From positions 124,001 through 188,000 of the forward strand of contig NZ_LMGJ01000033.1 of assembly GCF_001427385.1 (NCBI RefSeq): 64,000 nt of DNA, written 5' to 3'. Shown here piece by piece: positions 1 through 10,980 of the stretch (positions are counted from its first letter, which is position 1; each line of letters opens with the position of its first letter). This DNA comes from Mesorhizobium sp. Root157. GTDB lineage: Bacteria > Pseudomonadota > Alphaproteobacteria > Rhizobiales > Rhizobiaceae. A model generated the notes under the pieces. It worked only from the letters and a program-made list of their open reading frames with translations, was not told the DNA's origin and did not search any database. A program made the translations under genes and the position numbers.

Positions 1-765
1 GCTTTTGTGGCGCTGATCGTGTTTTTGATCCTTGGAGCGCTCTTTTATTCAGTGCCTGTGGTCATCGCCCTTTTGATCATGATGGTCGTATCCATGCTGC
101 TGGTGAGCCTTTACAACTGGGTCATCGAGAAGGCCGCCTACCGGCCGCTGCGCGGCTCGTTCCGGCTGGCGCCCCTGATCACCGCTATCGGCATGTCGAT
201 CGCCTTGTCGAACTTCGTGCAGGTCACCCAGGGTCCGCGCAACAAGCCGATCCCGCCGATGATCAGCAAAGTCTACGACGTCTACGGCATCAGCATTTCC
301 CTGAAGCAGATCGTCATCGTTCTGGTCACCGCAATTCTGCTGGCGATCTTCTGGTACGTGGTCAACAAGACGGCACTCGGCCGCGCCCAGCGGGCCTGCG
401 AGCAGGACCAGAAGATGGCGGCGCTGCTCGGCGTCAACGTGGACCGCACCATCTCCATCACCTTCATCATCGGCGCGTCGCTTGCTGCCGTCGCCGGTAC
501 GCTCTTTCTCATGTACTATGGCGTCGTGGTCTTCTCGGACGGCTTCGTGCCGGGCGTGAAAGCCTTCACCGCGGCCGTGCTGGGCGGCATCGGCTCGATC
601 CCCGGCGCCGTCATCGGCGGGCTTGCCATCGGCTTCATCGAGAGCATCTGGTCCGCCTACTTCTCCATCGACTACAAGGACGTGGCGGCCTTCTCGATCC
701 TCGCCATCGTGCTGATTTTCCTGCCATCCGGCATCCTTGGCCGGCCAGAAGTCGAAAAGGTCTGA
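1..765 (+). CDS. livH: Branched-chain amino acid ABC transporter permease LivH (5' partial)
   Basis: Inner-membrane permease of a high-affinity branched-chain amino acid importer. The reading frame is open from base 1, so the start lies outside the window and about 50 N-terminal residues of the usual ~300 are missing. The visible protein has several hydrophobic helices. It carries the family's cytoplasmic segment ([12 protein letters not shown], then AALLGVN), which contacts the ATPases, and ends with the glycine-rich stretch [16 protein letters not shown] typical of LivH. livM starts four bases after its stop, so the two are translationally close and form one operon. The assignment to the LivH/LivM family is firm; which amino acids are carried cannot be read from sequence. 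Confidence 0.93.
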   Translation, partial: AFVALIVFLILGALFYSVPVVIALLIMMVVSMLLVSLYNWVIEKAAYRPLRGSFRLAPLITAIGMSIALSNFVQVTQGPRNKPIPPMISKVYDVYGISISLKQIVIVLVTAILLAIFWYVVNKTALGRAQRACEQDQKMAALLGVNVDRTISITFIIGASLAAVAGTLFLMYYGVVVFSDGFVPGVKAFTAAVLGGIGSIPGAVIGGLAIGFIESIWSAYFSIDYKDVAAFSILAIVLIFLPSGILGRPEVEKV

Positions 766-769
766 TCCG

Positions 770-2338
770 ATGGCTCTGGCTGAATCAAGCAAAGTCGCCG
801 GCGGCGAAAACAACATCGCGAAGGGTCTTCGGGAAGCGTTCTACGCGAGCCTTATCGCCTTTTTCATGTTCGTTCTTCTGATCGGGCTGAAGACCGACCA
901 GAATATCCACAACGAACTCATTCTCGTGCCGCGCTGGGGCTTGCTCGCCGCCGTGGTGGCGCTGACGGCGATCGGCCGCTTCGTTCATGTGATCTATATC
1001 GCACCGTTCCTGGCCGAGCAAAAAGTCGTCGACGCGAAGTCGGGCCTGCTGCCCACCACCATCGCAAAGCGTTTCTTCAGCAAGCGCAACCTTATTATCG
1101 GCGCAGTCACGGCGGCGGTTCTTCTCGCCGTCGGCAATGACATTCAGGCCGCTGTCGGACCGTATTGGGGCGTCTATGTCGGCATGGTGCGCGGCTTTGC
1201 CATCGTCTATGTCATCGCCTGGGCCATCTTCTACTACCGCCGCTTCATCGGCGCGCATTCCTATTCGATCGGCTTCACCCTCCTGGTCATCTACCCGGTC
1301 GCCATGGTCGCGTTGTTCGGCTTCCAGGGCTCGTTGAAGTGGGTCGACAATTTCGGCATCCAGATCCTCATCTACGTGATGCTGGCCTGGGGCCTGAACA
1401 TCGTCGTCGGCCTGGCCGGGCTCCTCGATCTCGGCTACGTCGCCTTCTACGCAGTCGGCGCCTATTCCTACGCCCTGCTCGGCACGCATTTCGGCTGGTC
1501 GTTCTGGATCCTGCTGCCTGCCGCCGGCGCCATGGCGGCGTTGTGGGGCGTCATCCTTGGTTTTCCGGTGCTGCGCCTGCGCGGCGACTATCTCGCCATT
1601 GTCACGCTTGCATTCGGCGAGATCATCCGTCTTGTGCTGATCAACTGGCGCGAAGTCACCAATGGCGCCGCCGGCATCTCGGGCGTGCCCAAGATCAGCT
1701 TCTTCGGGTTGATCTCCTTCAACGTGTCCGATCCCAACTACGTCGCCAAGGTGTTCGGCATCGCCCAGTCGGGCGCCTACTACAAGATATTCCTCTACTA
1801 CCTCATTCTGGCGCTGTGCGTGCTGACAGCCTTCGTCACCGTCAGGCTGCGCTCGATGCCGGTGGGCCGTGCCTGGGAAGCGCTGCGCGAGGACGAGATC
1901 GCCTGCCGCTCGCTCGGCATCAATACGACAACGACCAAGCTTACCGCCTTTGCGACGGGCGCCATGTTCGGCGGCTTCGCCGGCTCGTTCTTTGCCGCGC
2001 GCCAAGGCTTCGTCAGCCCCGAATCCTTCATCTTCCTGGAATCGGCCATCATTCTGGCCATCGTCGTGCTCGGCGGCATGGGATCGCTCGGCGGTATCGC
2101 AGTGGCCTCCGTGGTCATGATCGGCGGCACCGAGATCCTGCGCGAGATGCAGTTCCTGAAGATGATCTTCGGACCGGACTTTACCCCCGAACTCTATCGC
2201 ATGCTGCTGTTCGGCGTTGCCATGGTCATCGTCATGGTGTGGAAGCCGCGCGGATTTGTCGGCAGTCGAGAGCCAACGGCCTTCCTCAAGGAGCGAAAAG
2301 CTGTGTCAGGTGAATTCACTAAGGAAGGACACGGCTGA
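770..2338 (+). CDS. livM: Branched-chain amino acid ABC transporter permease LivM
   Basis: Second permease of the liv importer, 522 residues. I chose the ATG at 770, which follows the purine-rich GAAAAGG at 754-760 and lies just after the livH stop. A TTG at 737 would overlap livH. The C-terminal two thirds is the conserved permease domain ([20 protein letters not shown], then [18 protein letters not shown] and [20 protein letters not shown], the EAA-like ATPase contact). The N-terminal ~190 residues add extra membrane segments, making it longer than the ~425 residues of E. coli LivM; this is common in rhizobia. The stop overlaps the livG start (TGATG), which suggests coupled translation. Confidence 0.95.
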   Translation: MALAESSKVAGGENNIAKGLREAFYASLIAFFMFVLLIGLKTDQNIHNELILVPRWGLLAAVVALTAIGRFVHVIYIAPFLAEQKVVDAKSGLLPTTIAKRFFSKRNLIIGAVTAAVLLAVGNDIQAAVGPYWGVYVGMVRGFAIVYVIAWAIFYYRRFIGAHSYSIGFTLLVIYPVAMVALFGFQGSLKWVDNFGIQILIYVMLAWGLNIVVGLAGLLDLGYVAFYAVGAYSYALLGTHFGWSFWILLPAAGAMAALWGVILGFPVLRLRGDYLAIVTLAFGEIIRLVLINWREVTNGAAGISGVPKISFFGLISFNVSDPNYVAKVFGIAQSGAYYKIFLYYLILALCVLTAFVTVRLRSMPVGRAWEALREDEIACRSLGINTTTTKLTAFATGAMFGGFAGSFFAARQGFVSPESFIFLESAIILAIVVLGGMGSLGGIAVASVVMIGGTEILREMQFLKMIFGPDFTPELYRMLLFGVAMVIVMVWKPRGFVGSREPTAFLKERKAVSGEFTKEGHG

Positions 2339-3975
2339 TGACCTTGAGTACAGATTCAACCAGCCCCATCCTCCAGGTGGAGCATCTGTCGATGAAGTTC
2401 GGCGGGCTGGTCGCCATCGGCGACCTGTCCTTCGACGCCCGGCGCGGCGAGATCACCGCGTTGATCGGCCCGAACGGCGCCGGCAAGACCACGGTGTTCA
2501 ACTGCATCACCGGCTTCTACAAGCCGACTGAAGGCATGATCCGTTTTACGGGCAAGGCCGGCGGCGAATTCCTGCTCGAACGGATGCCGGACTTCCAGAT
2601 CACGGCCAAGGCCAAGGTTGCCAGAACCTTCCAGAACATCCGGCTTTTCTCCGGCATGACCGTTCTGGAAAACCTTCTCGTGGCCCAGCACAACAAGCTG
2701 ATGAAAGCCTCGGGCTATACGATCCTGGGCTTGCTGGGCATTGGCGGCTATCGCCAGGCCTCGGCGGAATCGGTCGAGAAGGCCAAGTACTGGCTGGAGA
2801 AAGCCGAACTGGTCGACCGCGCCGATGATCCGGCCGGTGACCTGCCCTATGGTGCCCAGCGACGGCTCGAGATTGCCCGCGCCATGTGCACCGACCCCGA
2901 GTTGCTTTGCCTCGACGAACCGGCTGCCGGCCTCAATCCGAAGGAATCGCTGGCGCTCAACAGCCTGCTCAACGACATCAAGACGAACACCGGTACATCC
3001 ATTCTGCTCATCGAGCACGACATGTCAGTCGTCATGGAAATCTCCGACCACATCGTCGTGCTCGAATATGGGCGCAAGATTTCCGATGGCGATCCGACGT
3101 CGGTGAGAACCGATCCGCGCGTCATCGCAGCCTATCTCGGCGTCGACGACGAAGAAGTCGAAGACGTTCTGACCCAGGTTGGCGACGAAAACGTCATCGA
3201 AGAACTGGATACGGGCCCAGATGCGGACCACGGTCCCAGCGCCTCTGCGTCAATGCTGGCCGGGCCGGTCAGCGATACCGTCGTCCACGGCAATGGCGAA
3301 CGCGTTACTGTCGAAAAGGGAGCCTCGAAGGCGGCGCAGGTAAAGCCGGCGGCGAAGACAAAGACTGTTGTAACGCCAAAGGCTGCGGCGGCAAAAGTGG
3401 CGCAGGCAAAACCGGTAGCGGTGAAGGCCGCGCCCGTCACCCAGCCCAAGGCCTCAGCGGTCAAGGCACCCGTAGCAAAAGAAGCCGCACCGGCAACCAA
3501 GGCGAAGCCGGTACAGGCAACGGTCAAGCCTGCGGCTGCCAAGCCCGCAACCGTCAAGACTGTGGCGGCCAAGGCCGCGCCCAAACCGGCACCCAAGGCT
3601 GAGGCGCCGAAGGCAAAAGTCGGCAAGCCGGCAGCAACGGCCGTGAAAAAGCCGGTTGCCAAGGCTGCGGCAAAGCCCGCCGCAAGCCCTGCGGCGAAGG
3701 TGATTTCCAACCGCCTGGCCGCTCCGCGCGGCGGCAGGCCCGACGATCTTCTGGCCATCAACGGAATCGGCCCGGTCAATCTGAGGAAGCTTAACGAGCA
3801 CGGCATCTTCCACTTCGATCAGATCGCAGCGTGGAAAAAAGCCGATATCCAGGCGGCGGAAGCCTATCTTGCTTTTGACGGTCGTATTGCTCGCGAAGAT
3901 TGGGTCGGCCAAGCAAAAGCTCTGTCCAAGAAGGCCGCATCCGATGCGGCAGCCAAGCGCGGGGGACGCAAATAA
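2338..3975 (+). CDS. livG: LivG-type ATPase with Lys/Ala/Pro-rich tail and C-terminal helix-hairpin-helix-like domain
   Basis: ATPase subunit of the liv importer, 545 residues, about twice the usual ~255. Residues 1 to ~268 are a complete LivG domain: Walker A GPNGAGKTT at ~44-52, the LivG-type insertion, a PYGAQRRLEIARA signature and Walker B LLCLDEPAAGLNP. After an acidic linker (~268-310) comes a low-complexity stretch (~315-460) built of alanine, lysine, proline and valine repeats, like a histone H1 tail. Residues ~465-545 form a small domain beginning DDLLAINGIGPVNLRKLNEHGI. It resembles the helix-hairpin-helix-like end domain found at the C termini of some rhizobial NuoE and ribosomal L21 proteins. 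The frame is continuous, and livF follows with a one-base TAATG overlap. The role of the tail is unknown. Confidence 0.9.
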   Translation: MTLSTDSTSPILQVEHLSMKFGGLVAIGDLSFDARRGEITALIGPNGAGKTTVFNCITGFYKPTEGMIRFTGKAGGEFLLERMPDFQITAKAKVARTFQNIRLFSGMTVLENLLVAQHNKLMKASGYTILGLLGIGGYRQASAESVEKAKYWLEKAELVDRADDPAGDLPYGAQRRLEIARAMCTDPELLCLDEPAAGLNPKESLALNSLLNDIKTNTGTSILLIEHDMSVVMEISDHIVVLEYGRKISDGDPTSVRTDPRVIAAYLGVDDEEVEDVLTQVGDENVIEELDTGPDADHGPSASASMLAGPVSDTVVHGNGERVTVEKGASKAAQVKPAAKTKTVVTPKAAAAKVAQAKPVAVKAAPVTQPKASAVKAPVAKEAAPATKAKPVQATVKPAAAKPATVKTVAAKAAPKPAPKAEAPKAKVGKPAATAVKKPVAKAAAKPAASPAAKVISNRLAAPRGGRPDDLLAINGIGPVNLRKLNEHGIFHFDQIAAWKKADIQAAEAYLAFDGRIAREDWVGQAKALSKKAASDAAAKRGGRK

Positions 3976-4703
3976 TGGCCAACGCACCGCTGCTCGACAT
4001 AAAGGGCGTCCAGACGTTCTACGGCAACATCAAAGCGCTGAACGGCGTCGATGTGTCCGTCAACGAAGGCGAGATCGTCGCCTTGATCGGCGCCAACGGC
4101 GCCGGCAAGTCGACGCTGATGATGACCATCTTCGGATCGCCGCGGGCGCGCGCCGGCACGATCACCTTTGCCGGCACCAACATCACCCAAATGCCCACGC
4201 ACGAGATCGCGCGCATGCGTATCGCGCAGTCGCCGGAAGGGCGCCGGATTTTTCCGCGCATGACGGTGATGGAAAACCTGCAGATGGGCGCGAGCCTCGA
4301 CAACCTCAAATATTACGACGAGGACGTGGAAAAGGTGTTCACCCTGTTCCCGCGCCTGAAGGAACGTATTGGCCAGCGTGGCGGCACCTTGTCAGGCGGC
4401 GAACAGCAGATGCTGTCGATCGGCCGTGCCTTGATGGCAAGGCCCAAGCTGCTCCTGCTCGACGAGCCGTCGCTCGGGCTCGCACCGCTCATCGTCAAGC
4501 AGATCTTCGATGCCATCAGAGAACTCAACCGTACGCAGGGACTGACAGTATTCCTCGTCGAGCAGAACGCATTCGGTGCCCTAAAGCTCGCCACACGCGG
4601 TTACGTCATGGTCAACGGCAACGTGACCATGAGCGGCACCGGCAAGGACCTGTTGGCAGACCCGGAAGTGCGCGCCGCCTATCTCGAAGGCGGCCGGCAC
4701 TGA
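3975..4703 (+). CDS. livF: Branched-chain amino acid ABC transporter ATPase LivF
   Basis: Second ATPase of the importer, 242 residues, the normal family length. The start is the ATG at 3975, which shares its A with the livG stop and follows GGGGGACGC; an in-frame upstream start at 3900 would lie inside livG. Walker A is GANGAGKST at residues 39-47, the signature is LSGGEQQMLSIGRALM and Walker B is LLLLDEPSLGLAP. The segment QSPEGRRIFPRMTVMENL is characteristic of LivF. It pairs with LivG to drive the LivH/LivM pore. Confidence 0.96.
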   Translation: MANAPLLDIKGVQTFYGNIKALNGVDVSVNEGEIVALIGANGAGKSTLMMTIFGSPRARAGTITFAGTNITQMPTHEIARMRIAQSPEGRRIFPRMTVMENLQMGASLDNLKYYDEDVEKVFTLFPRLKERIGQRGGTLSGGEQQMLSIGRALMARPKLLLLDEPSLGLAPLIVKQIFDAIRELNRTQGLTVFLVEQNAFGALKLATRGYVMVNGNVTMSGTGKDLLADPEVRAAYLEGGRH

Positions 4704-4719
4704 ACCTGGAGGAATCATC

Positions 4720-5067
4720 ATGCAAGGCATTCTCTATGAAGAGGCCTCGATCTGGCAGTTTTTCTTCGTCACCTGCCTGCTTGGCGGATGGGCGGCATGG
4801 ATGACCGGCAGGGCGTGCGCACAGACGTGGCGTCCGCCCATGGCCCTCTTTTTCTACGTCCTCGGCCTCGGTCTCGGCATTCGTTTCATCCATCACGCCC
4901 TGTTCGAGGGCACGATGTTCTCGTTGCAGTATTATGTGGTCGATACGGTTGTGCTTATGATCCTTGCTTTCGTCGGCTATCAATACACGCGCACCAACCA
5001 GATGGTCACACAGTACAACTGGCTCTACGAGAAAGTCTCTCCGCTTAGCTGGAAATCAAAGAGTTAA
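4720..5067 (+). CDS. Small three-helix membrane protein of the liv operon (DUF6867-like)
   Basis: A 115-residue protein starting 16 bases after livF, preceded by the ribosome site TGGAGGAATCATC. It has three hydrophobic segments, around residues 12-28, 42-60 and 70-90, and a hydrophilic C-terminal end rich in Lys, Ser and Tyr. I recall proteins of this kind beside liv genes in rhizobia under the label DUF6867, but I could not check this. Its place between livF and the binding protein suggests an accessory subunit or a role in transporter assembly, which is inference only. Confidence 0.8.
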   Translation: MQGILYEEASIWQFFFVTCLLGGWAAWMTGRACAQTWRPPMALFFYVLGLGLGIRFIHHALFEGTMFSLQYYVVDTVVLMILAFVGYQYTRTNQMVTQYNWLYEKVSPLSWKSKS

Positions 5068-5204
5068 GGTTCACTATTAACGTCGCTTCAAAGATGAATC
5101 GACGTGACAACTGCCGGAAAATCGGCAAAGTTGGCTTTCTGCGATTAGGGTGGGCATCGCATGAAAGTATCATCCACGCCCACTCCGTAAATGGGAGCGT
5201 CTAA

Positions 5205-6323
5205 ATGAAGAAATCACTCTTGTCCGCGGTAGCCCTGACCGCGCTCGTCGCGTTCAGCGGCGCTGCGTGGGCTGACGTACTGATCGGCGTCGGTGGCCCG
5301 ATCACCGGCCCGAACGCCGCCTTCGGCGCGCAGCTGCAGAAGGGTGCGGAAATGGCTGCGGCCGACATCAACGCGGCCGGCGGCATGAACGGTGAGCAGA
5401 TCAAGATCAGCGTCGGCGACGACGTGTCCGATCCGAAGCAGGGTATCTCGGTAGCCAACAAGTTCGTTGCCGATGGCGTCAAGTTCGTGGTGGGCCACTT
5501 CAACTCGGGCGTATCGATCCCGGCTTCGGAAGTCTACGCGGAGAACGGCATCCTGGAAGTCACCCCGGCTGCCACCAACCCGACCTTCACCGAGCGTGGC
5601 CTGTGGAACACCATCCGCGTCTGCGGTCGTGACGACCAGCAGGGCGAGGTTGCCGGCGCCTACATCGCCGCCAATTTCAAGGACGCCAAGGTGGCCGTGA
5701 TCCACGACAAGACGCCTTACGGCCAGGGCCTGGCCGACGAGACCAAGAAGGCGCTCAATGCCGCTGGTGTCACGGAAGCCATGTATGAAGGCGTCAACAT
5801 CGGCGACAAGGACTTCTCGGCCCTCATCGCCAAGATGAAGGAAGCCGGCGTGACCCTCATCTATTGGGGCGGCCTGCACACCGAGGCTGGCCTGATCATC
5901 CGCCAGTCGGCTGACCAGGGTCTGAAGGCTCCGCTGTTCTCCGGCGACGGCATCGTCTCCAACGAACTCGCTTCGATCGCCGGCGACGCTGTTGCCGGCA
6001 CCTACAATACCTTCGGTCCGGATCCGCGCCGCAACCCGGCAGCCAAGGACGTCGTGGAGAAGTTCCGCGCCGCCGGCTTCGAGCCCGAGGCTTACACGCT
6101 CTACTCCTATGCTTCCACCCAGGTCATCGCGCAGGCGGCTGCCGCTGCCGGCTCGAACGATCCGCAGGAAGTGGCCAAGGCCATCAAGGAAAAGGGTCCG
6201 TTCAAGACCGTGCTCGGCGATCTGTCCTTCAACGAGAAGGGTGACCGTACCGACGCCGACTATGTCGTCTACCAGTGGAAGAAGGGTGACGACGGCAAGT
6301 ACAACTACTTCCAGCTCGACTAA
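5205..6323 (+). CDS. livK: Branched-chain amino acid ABC transporter substrate-binding protein
   Basis: Periplasmic binding protein of the liv importer, 372 residues. The N terminus is a clean Sec signal peptide ([19 protein letters not shown], cleavage after AWA before DVLIG). The mature part is a type I periplasmic binding fold of the LivJ/LivK family ([20 protein letters not shown], then [14 protein letters not shown]). The ribosome site GGGAGCG lies 10 bases upstream. A 137-base gap separates it from the preceding gene, so it may have its own promoter in addition to operon read-through. A strong terminator follows. Ligand choice (leucine, isoleucine, valine or another amino acid) is not decided by the sequence. 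Confidence 0.93.
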   Translation: MKKSLLSAVALTALVAFSGAAWADVLIGVGGPITGPNAAFGAQLQKGAEMAAADINAAGGMNGEQIKISVGDDVSDPKQGISVANKFVADGVKFVVGHFNSGVSIPASEVYAENGILEVTPAATNPTFTERGLWNTIRVCGRDDQQGEVAGAYIAANFKDAKVAVIHDKTPYGQGLADETKKALNAAGVTEAMYEGVNIGDKDFSALIAKMKEAGVTLIYWGGLHTEAGLIIRQSADQGLKAPLFSGDGIVSNELASIAGDAVAGTYNTFGPDPRRNPAAKDVVEKFRAAGFEPEAYTLYSYASTQVIAQAAAAAGSNDPQEVAKAIKEKGPFKTVLGDLSFNEKGDRTDADYVVYQWKKGDDGKYNYFQLD

Positions 6324-6343
6324 GCCAATCCTGTTGGCAAAGG

Positions 6344-6375
6344 AAATGCCCGGCGCACGCGCCGGGCATTTTCAT
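6344..6375 (+). terminator. Rho-independent terminator after the liv operon
   Basis: A perfect 12-bp stem (6344-6355 pairing with 6360-6371) encloses a four-base CACG loop and is followed by TTCATTTT. It lies 20 bases after the binding-protein stop and separates the liv operon from pyc. Confidence 0.85.
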
Positions 6376-6470
6376 TTTGCCCCTTACCGTACGTCATTCT
6401 CGTTTGCACCGCAGCATTTTCGCGCTATTCATGCGCGCCTTTTGATCCTCCTTGCTTGCGGAGCACCTCA

Positions 6471-9400
6471 TTGCCCATAACGAAGATCCTCGTCGCCAAC
6501 CGGTCCGAAATAGCCATCCGTGTGTTTCGGGCGGCTACCGAACTCGGCCTCAGGACCGTCGCGATCTGGGCCGAGGAGGACAAGTACTCCCTGCACCGTT
6601 TCAAGGCCGACGAGAGCTACGAGGTCGGACGCGGCCCCCATCTCAGCAAGGAGATGGGTCCGATCGAAAGCTATCTTTCGATTGAAGAGGTGCTGCGCGT
6701 CGCCAAGCTCTCCGGGGCCGACGCCATTCATCCCGGCTACGGGCTCCTGTCCGAAAGCCCCGAATTCGCCGAGGCCTGCGCCGAAGCAGGCATCATCTTC
6801 ATCGGGCCGAAGGCTGAAACGATGCGGCGCCTGGGCAACAAGGTTGCCGCGCGCAATCTTGCCAACGAAGTCGGCGTGCCGGTGGTGCCCGCCACGCAAC
6901 CGTTGCCCGACGACATGGAAGAGGTCAAGAAATTGGCTCATTCCATCGGCTATCCGGTGATGCTGAAGGCCTCCTGGGGCGGCGGCGGGCGCGGCATGCG
7001 CGCCATCCGCTCCGAGGCCGATCTCACCCGCGAGGTGATGGAAGGCAAGCGCGAGGCCAAGGCCGCCTTCGGCAAGGACGAAGTCTATCTCGAAAAGCTG
7101 GTCGAGCGCGCGCGCCATGTCGAGGTGCAGGTGCTGGGCGACACGCACGGCAACGCCGTCCACCTGTTCGAGCGCGACTGTTCGATCCAGCGCCGCAACC
7201 AAAAGGTGGTGGAGCGCGCGCCCGCGCCCTATCTCGATGCCGCCCAGCGCGAAGAGCTTTGCGGCCATGCCCTGAAGATCGCGCGCGAAACCGCCTATAT
7301 CGGTGCCGGTACCGTCGAATTCCTGATGGATGCGGACACCGGAAAATTCTATTTCATCGAAGTCAATCCGCGCATTCAGGTCGAACATACCGTCACCGAG
7401 CAGGTGACCGGCATCGACATCGTCAAGGCCCAGATCCATATCCTCGACGGCTTCGCCATCGGCTCGCCCGAATCCGGCGTACCGGCGCAGCAGAATATCC
7501 GCCTCAACGGCCATGCGCTTCAGTGCCGGATCACGACCGAGGACCCCGAGCACAATTTCATCCCGGACTATGGCCGCATCACCGCCTATCGCGGAGCGAC
7601 CGGCTTCGGCATAAGGCTGGATGGCGGCACCGCCTATTCGGGCGCGGTCATTACCCGTTTCTACGATCCGCTGCTGGAGAAGGTGACGGCCTGGGCGCCG
7701 ACGCCGGGCGAGACGATCTCGCGCATGACGCGGGCGCTGCGCGAGTTCCGCATTCGCGGCGTCGCCACCAATCTCACCTTCCTCGAAGCGATCATCAATC
7801 ACCCGAGCTTTGCCGACAATTCCTACACAACCAAGTTCATCGACAACACGCCGGAACTGTTCGAGCGTGTGAAGCGGCAGGACCGCGCCACCAAACTGCT
7901 CAACTATCTGGCCGACGTATCGGTCAATGGCCATCCGGAAACGCGCGGCCGCGCCCGCCCCAATCCGGATGCTGCCGCGCCCGTCATTCCGTGGTTCACC
8001 AGTTCCGTTCCCGAAGGCACCAAGAACAAGCTTGATGCGCTTGGTCCGGAGAAATTCGGCCAGTGGATGCGCGCGCAACGCGAGGTGCTGGTCACCGATA
8101 CCACCATGCGCGACGGCCACCAGTCTCTGCTGGCCACCCGCGTGCGCACGCATGACATCGCGGCGATCGCCGGCACCTATGCCCGCGCCCTGCCGCAGCT
8201 TCTGTCGCTGGAATGCTGGGGCGGCGCCACGTTCGACGTGGCCATGCGCTTCCTCACCGAGGACCCATGGGAGCGTCTCGCGCTGATCCGCGAAAAGGCG
8301 CCGAACATCCTGTTGCAGATGCTTCTGCGCGGCGCCAACGGCGTCGGCTACACCAACTATCCCGACAATGTCGTCCAGCATTTCGTCAAGCAGGCAGCGT
8401 CGGGCGGTATCGATCTGTTCCGCGTCTTCGACTGCCTGAACTGGGTCGAGAACATGCGCGTCGCCATGGATGCGGTCGCGGCCGAGGGCAAGCTTTGCGA
8501 AGCCGCGATGTGCTACACGGGCGACATCCTCGACCCTGCCCGCGCCAAGTACGATCTCAAATACTATGTGGCGCTGGCCAAGGAACTGGAAGCGGCAGGC
8601 GCCCACATCATCGCGGTCAAGGACATGGCCGGCCTGTTGAAGCCGGCAGCGGCGCGCGTTCTGTTCAAGGCGCTGCGCGAAGCGACCGACCTGCCGATCC
8701 ATTTCCACACCCACGATACGTCCGGCCTGTCGGCGGCAACCGTGCTGGCGGCGGTGGAGGCGGGTGTCGACGCCATCGACGCGGCGATGGATTCCTTCTC
8801 GGGCAACACTTCGCAGCCGTGCCTCGGATCGATCGTCGAGGCCTTGAAGGGAAGCGAGCGTGACCCCGGTCTCGATCCGCAATGGATCAGGAAGATTTCC
8901 TTCTACTGGGAGGCGGTGCGCAACCAGTATTCCGCTTTCGAAAATGACCTCAAGGGACCGGCTTCGGAAGTCTATCTACACGAAATGCCGGGCGGCCAGT
9001 TCACCAATCTGAAGGAGCAGGCTCGCTCGCTAGGGTTGGAAACGCGCTGGCACGCAGTGGCGCAGACCTACCACGACGTCAATCTGATGCTCGGCGATAT
9101 CGTCAAGGTGACGCCGTCGTCGAAGGTGGTCGGCGACATGGCCCTGATGATGGTGAGCCAGGACCTTTCCGTCGCCGATGTCGAAAACCCGTCGCGCGAC
9201 ATCGCCTTCCCGGACTCCGTCGTCTCCATGCTGCGCGGCGATCTCGGCCAGTCGCCGGGGGGCTGGCCGGAAGGCTTGCAGAAGAAGGCGTTGAAGGGCG
9301 ACAAGCCCTACACGGCCAGGCCAGGCTCGCTGCTTCCGGCCGCCGATCTTGCGGCCAACCGCAAAGACGTCGAGGAAAAGATCGGGCGAAAGCTTTCCGA

Positions 9401-9929
9401 GCAGGAATTCGCGTCCTGGCTGATGTACCCGAAGGTTTTTTCTGATTTCGCCGCTGCGCAGGAAATCTATGGGCCGGTCAGCGTTCTGCCGACTTTGACC
9501 TATTTTTACGGCATGCGGCCCGAAGACGAGATTTTCGTCGAGATAGAGAGGGGCAAGACGCTGGTGGTGCGCTGCCTCGGCACCGCCGAGGTCGACGACA
9601 AGGGCATGGCGACTGTGTTCTTCGAACTCAACGGCCAGCCGCGCCGGGTGAAAGTGCCGGATCGCGCGCATGGCGCTTCGGCGGCCAAGGCCCGACGCAA
9701 GGCTGAGCCGGGCAACGAACTGCATGTCGGCGCGCCGATGCCGGGCGTCGTTTCGACGGTGGCGGTGTCTGCCGGGCAAGCGGTCAAGGCCGGCGATGTC
9801 GTTTTGTCCATCGAAGCCATGAAAATGGAGACGGCACTGCATGCCGAGCGCGACGGCGTCATCGCTGAAGTTCTGGTGCGAACCGGTGACCAGATCGACG
9901 CCAAGGATTTGCTTGTCGTGTTCGGATAA
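6471..9929 (+). CDS. pyc: Pyruvate carboxylase
   Basis: Biotin-dependent anaplerotic enzyme that makes oxaloacetate from pyruvate, bicarbonate and ATP; 1152 residues, matching the ~1154 of the Rhizobium etli enzyme. Domains in order are biotin carboxylase (residues 1 to ~455, starting [20 protein letters not shown]), carboxyltransferase (metal-site motif [10 protein letters not shown] from residue 543), the allosteric linker, and the C-terminal biotin carrier domain with the lysine of EAMKMET at about residue 1118. I chose the TTG at 6471 because it gives the family's usual N terminus and sits 7 bases after GGAG. An in-frame TTG at 6456 would add five residues. It is a monocistronic gene with its own upstream region after the liv terminator. 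Confidence 0.97.
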   Translation: MPITKILVANRSEIAIRVFRAATELGLRTVAIWAEEDKYSLHRFKADESYEVGRGPHLSKEMGPIESYLSIEEVLRVAKLSGADAIHPGYGLLSESPEFAEACAEAGIIFIGPKAETMRRLGNKVAARNLANEVGVPVVPATQPLPDDMEEVKKLAHSIGYPVMLKASWGGGGRGMRAIRSEADLTREVMEGKREAKAAFGKDEVYLEKLVERARHVEVQVLGDTHGNAVHLFERDCSIQRRNQKVVERAPAPYLDAAQREELCGHALKIARETAYIGAGTVEFLMDADTGKFYFIEVNPRIQVEHTVTEQVTGIDIVKAQIHILDGFAIGSPESGVPAQQNIRLNGHALQCRITTEDPEHNFIPDYGRITAYRGATGFGIRLDGGTAYSGAVITRFYDPLLEKVTAWAPTPGETISRMTRALREFRIRGVATNLTFLEAIINHPSFADNSYTTKFIDNTPELFERVKRQDRATKLLNYLADVSVNGHPETRGRARPNPDAAAPVIPWFTSSVPEGTKNKLDALGPEKFGQWMRAQREVLVTDTTMRDGHQSLLATRVRTHDIAAIAGTYARALPQLLSLECWGGATFDVAMRFLTEDPWERLALIREKAPNILLQMLLRGANGVGYTNYPDNVVQHFVKQAASGGIDLFRVFDCLNWVENMRVAMDAVAAEGKLCEAAMCYTGDILDPARAKYDLKYYVALAKELEAAGAHIIAVKDMAGLLKPAAARVLFKALREATDLPIHFHTHDTSGLSAATVLAAVEAGVDAIDAAMDSFSGNTSQPCLGSIVEALKGSERDPGLDPQWIRKISFYWEAVRNQYSAFENDLKGPASEVYLHEMPGGQFTNLKEQARSLGLETRWHAVAQTYHDVNLMLGDIVKVTPSSKVVGDMALMMVSQDLSVADVENPSRDIAFPDSVVSMLRGDLGQSPGGWPEGLQKKALKGDKPYTARPGSLLPAADLAANRKDVEEKIGRKLSEQEFASWLMYPKVFSDFAAAQEIYGPVSVLPTLTYFYGMRPEDEIFVEIERGKTLVVRCLGTAEVDDKGMATVFFELNGQPRRVKVPDRAHGASAAKARRKAEPGNELHVGAPMPGVVSTVAVSAGQAVKAGDVVLSIEAMKMETALHAERDGVIAEVLVRTGDQIDAKDLLVVFG

Positions 9930-10081
9930 CGCCGACGCGGCATATCCCGGGAGATTTTTCCACAAGCCTCTCGGCGCCTGACAAACAGCTTGACCGGCCG
10001 ACACCTGTCGGGCATCGAACCCCACGAAAAGTTGCCGCGACCCTTGCGAGTCGCGGCCATTCCAACATTGCGGAGAATGAC

Positions 10082-10342
10082 ATGGCCGACGACATCACCG
10101 AAACCAGCCAGACCGTTGCCGCCGGCCAGTTGCGCGCTTTCATCGAGCGCATCGAGCGGCTCGAAGAAGAAAAGAAGACCATCGCCGACGACATCAAGGA
10201 AGTGTATGCCGAATGCAAGGGAACCGGCTTCGAAGTGAAGGCGGTCCGGCAGTTGATCCGGCTCAGGAAACAGGATCAGGCGGAGCGCCAGGAGGCTGAA
10301 GCAATCCTCGACCTCTACAAGGCAGCTCTCGGGATGGTCTGA
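10082..10342 (+). CDS. gapR: Nucleoid-associated protein GapR (DUF2312)
   Basis: An 86-residue, highly charged, mostly coiled-coil protein of the GapR family, which in Caulobacter binds overtwisted AT-rich DNA ahead of polymerases and helps gyrase and topoisomerase IV. The family core is visible: [19 protein letters not shown], then [20 protein letters not shown] and [15 protein letters not shown] ribosome site (GGAGAATGAC) precedes the ATG. An 8-bp hairpin (10034-10041 with 10050-10057) lies in the leader and is not followed by a T run. The gene is single, 152 bases after pyc. Confidence 0.95.
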   Translation: MADDITETSQTVAAGQLRAFIERIERLEEEKKTIADDIKEVYAECKGTGFEVKAVRQLIRLRKQDQAERQEAEAILDLYKAALGMV

Positions 10343-10519
10343 TCTCCCAGGCGATCTATCCTCGGAATGGGGCGGAAGCAAAGATCCGCATCCTATTGAA
10401 GGGTCGCGAACGGCAGGATTCCGAAATCAGCTTTTCTACCGGACCCGACCGCGCCACCCTTCACATACCGGATCCTTGCGCTGCGATCAGTTCACCCGTC
10501 CCGAATGCGGCAGCGAAGG

Positions 10520-10942
10520 CTATCGCACAACCAGAACCGGAATGGCTGAGGACTGGACAACCTCTGCCGTTTGGCTGCCGAGCAGAAGCCTGGTGACTCC
10601 ACGGCGTCCGTGAGAGGCCATCACGATAAGATCACAGCCAAGTTTCTGCGCCGTTTCCACGATCGCTTCAGCCGCGGATTCGTTCTTGGCGTGCACGACG
10701 TGCGCCTGGACGCCCATCTTGAAGGCCACCTTTCTGATTGGCGCCAAAACCTCGTCGGCATGCTCTTTCTGGCCGGCCTCCCAGGCATCCGCCGTCGTGG
10801 CGCTGCGCAAAGGATATGGCCGCGTTACCGTCAAAGCAGTGACCTTGCTGCCGAGTTCTTTTGCGAGCCTCAGCCCATGGTCAACGCCCCGCTGTGCGAG
10901 TTCCGAACCATCGGTCGTCAAGAGAATGTGAATGTACACCAT
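10520..10942 (-). CDS. Universal stress protein (UspA family)
   Basis: A 140-residue single-domain universal stress protein. I chose the ATG at 10942, which has a strong ribosome site (GAGGAGGGGC) directly upstream and gives the family N terminus MVYIHILLTTDGSELAQRG. The ATP-binding signature near the C terminus is MASHGRRGVTRLLLGSQT followed by VPVLVVR-like residues (SAIPVLVVR). Proteins of this type are cytoplasmic stress-linked nucleotide binders; the exact role is not defined. It is transcribed away from the frameshifted gene that begins at 10981 on the other strand. Confidence 0.92.
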   Translation of the reverse strand: MVYIHILLTTDGSELAQRGVDHGLRLAKELGSKVTALTVTRPYPLRSATTADAWEAGQKEHADEVLAPIRKVAFKMGVQAHVVHAKNESAAEAIVETAQKLGCDLIVMASHGRRGVTRLLLGSQTAEVVQSSAIPVLVVR

Positions 10943-10980
10943 GCCCCTCCTCAGTGATTGGCGTACATATCTGAGCATTG

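Noticed and set aside
5068-5204. Possible riboswitch or attenuator in the leader of the liv binding-protein gene
   Set aside because: Only a 6-bp GTGGGC/GCCCAC pairing with a 22-base loop is visible, too weak to call.
6468-8882. An 804-codon open frame on the minus strand inside pyc
   Set aside because: It is antisense to a clear pyruvate carboxylase, has no domain signature, and reflects the lack of stop codons in GC-rich DNA.
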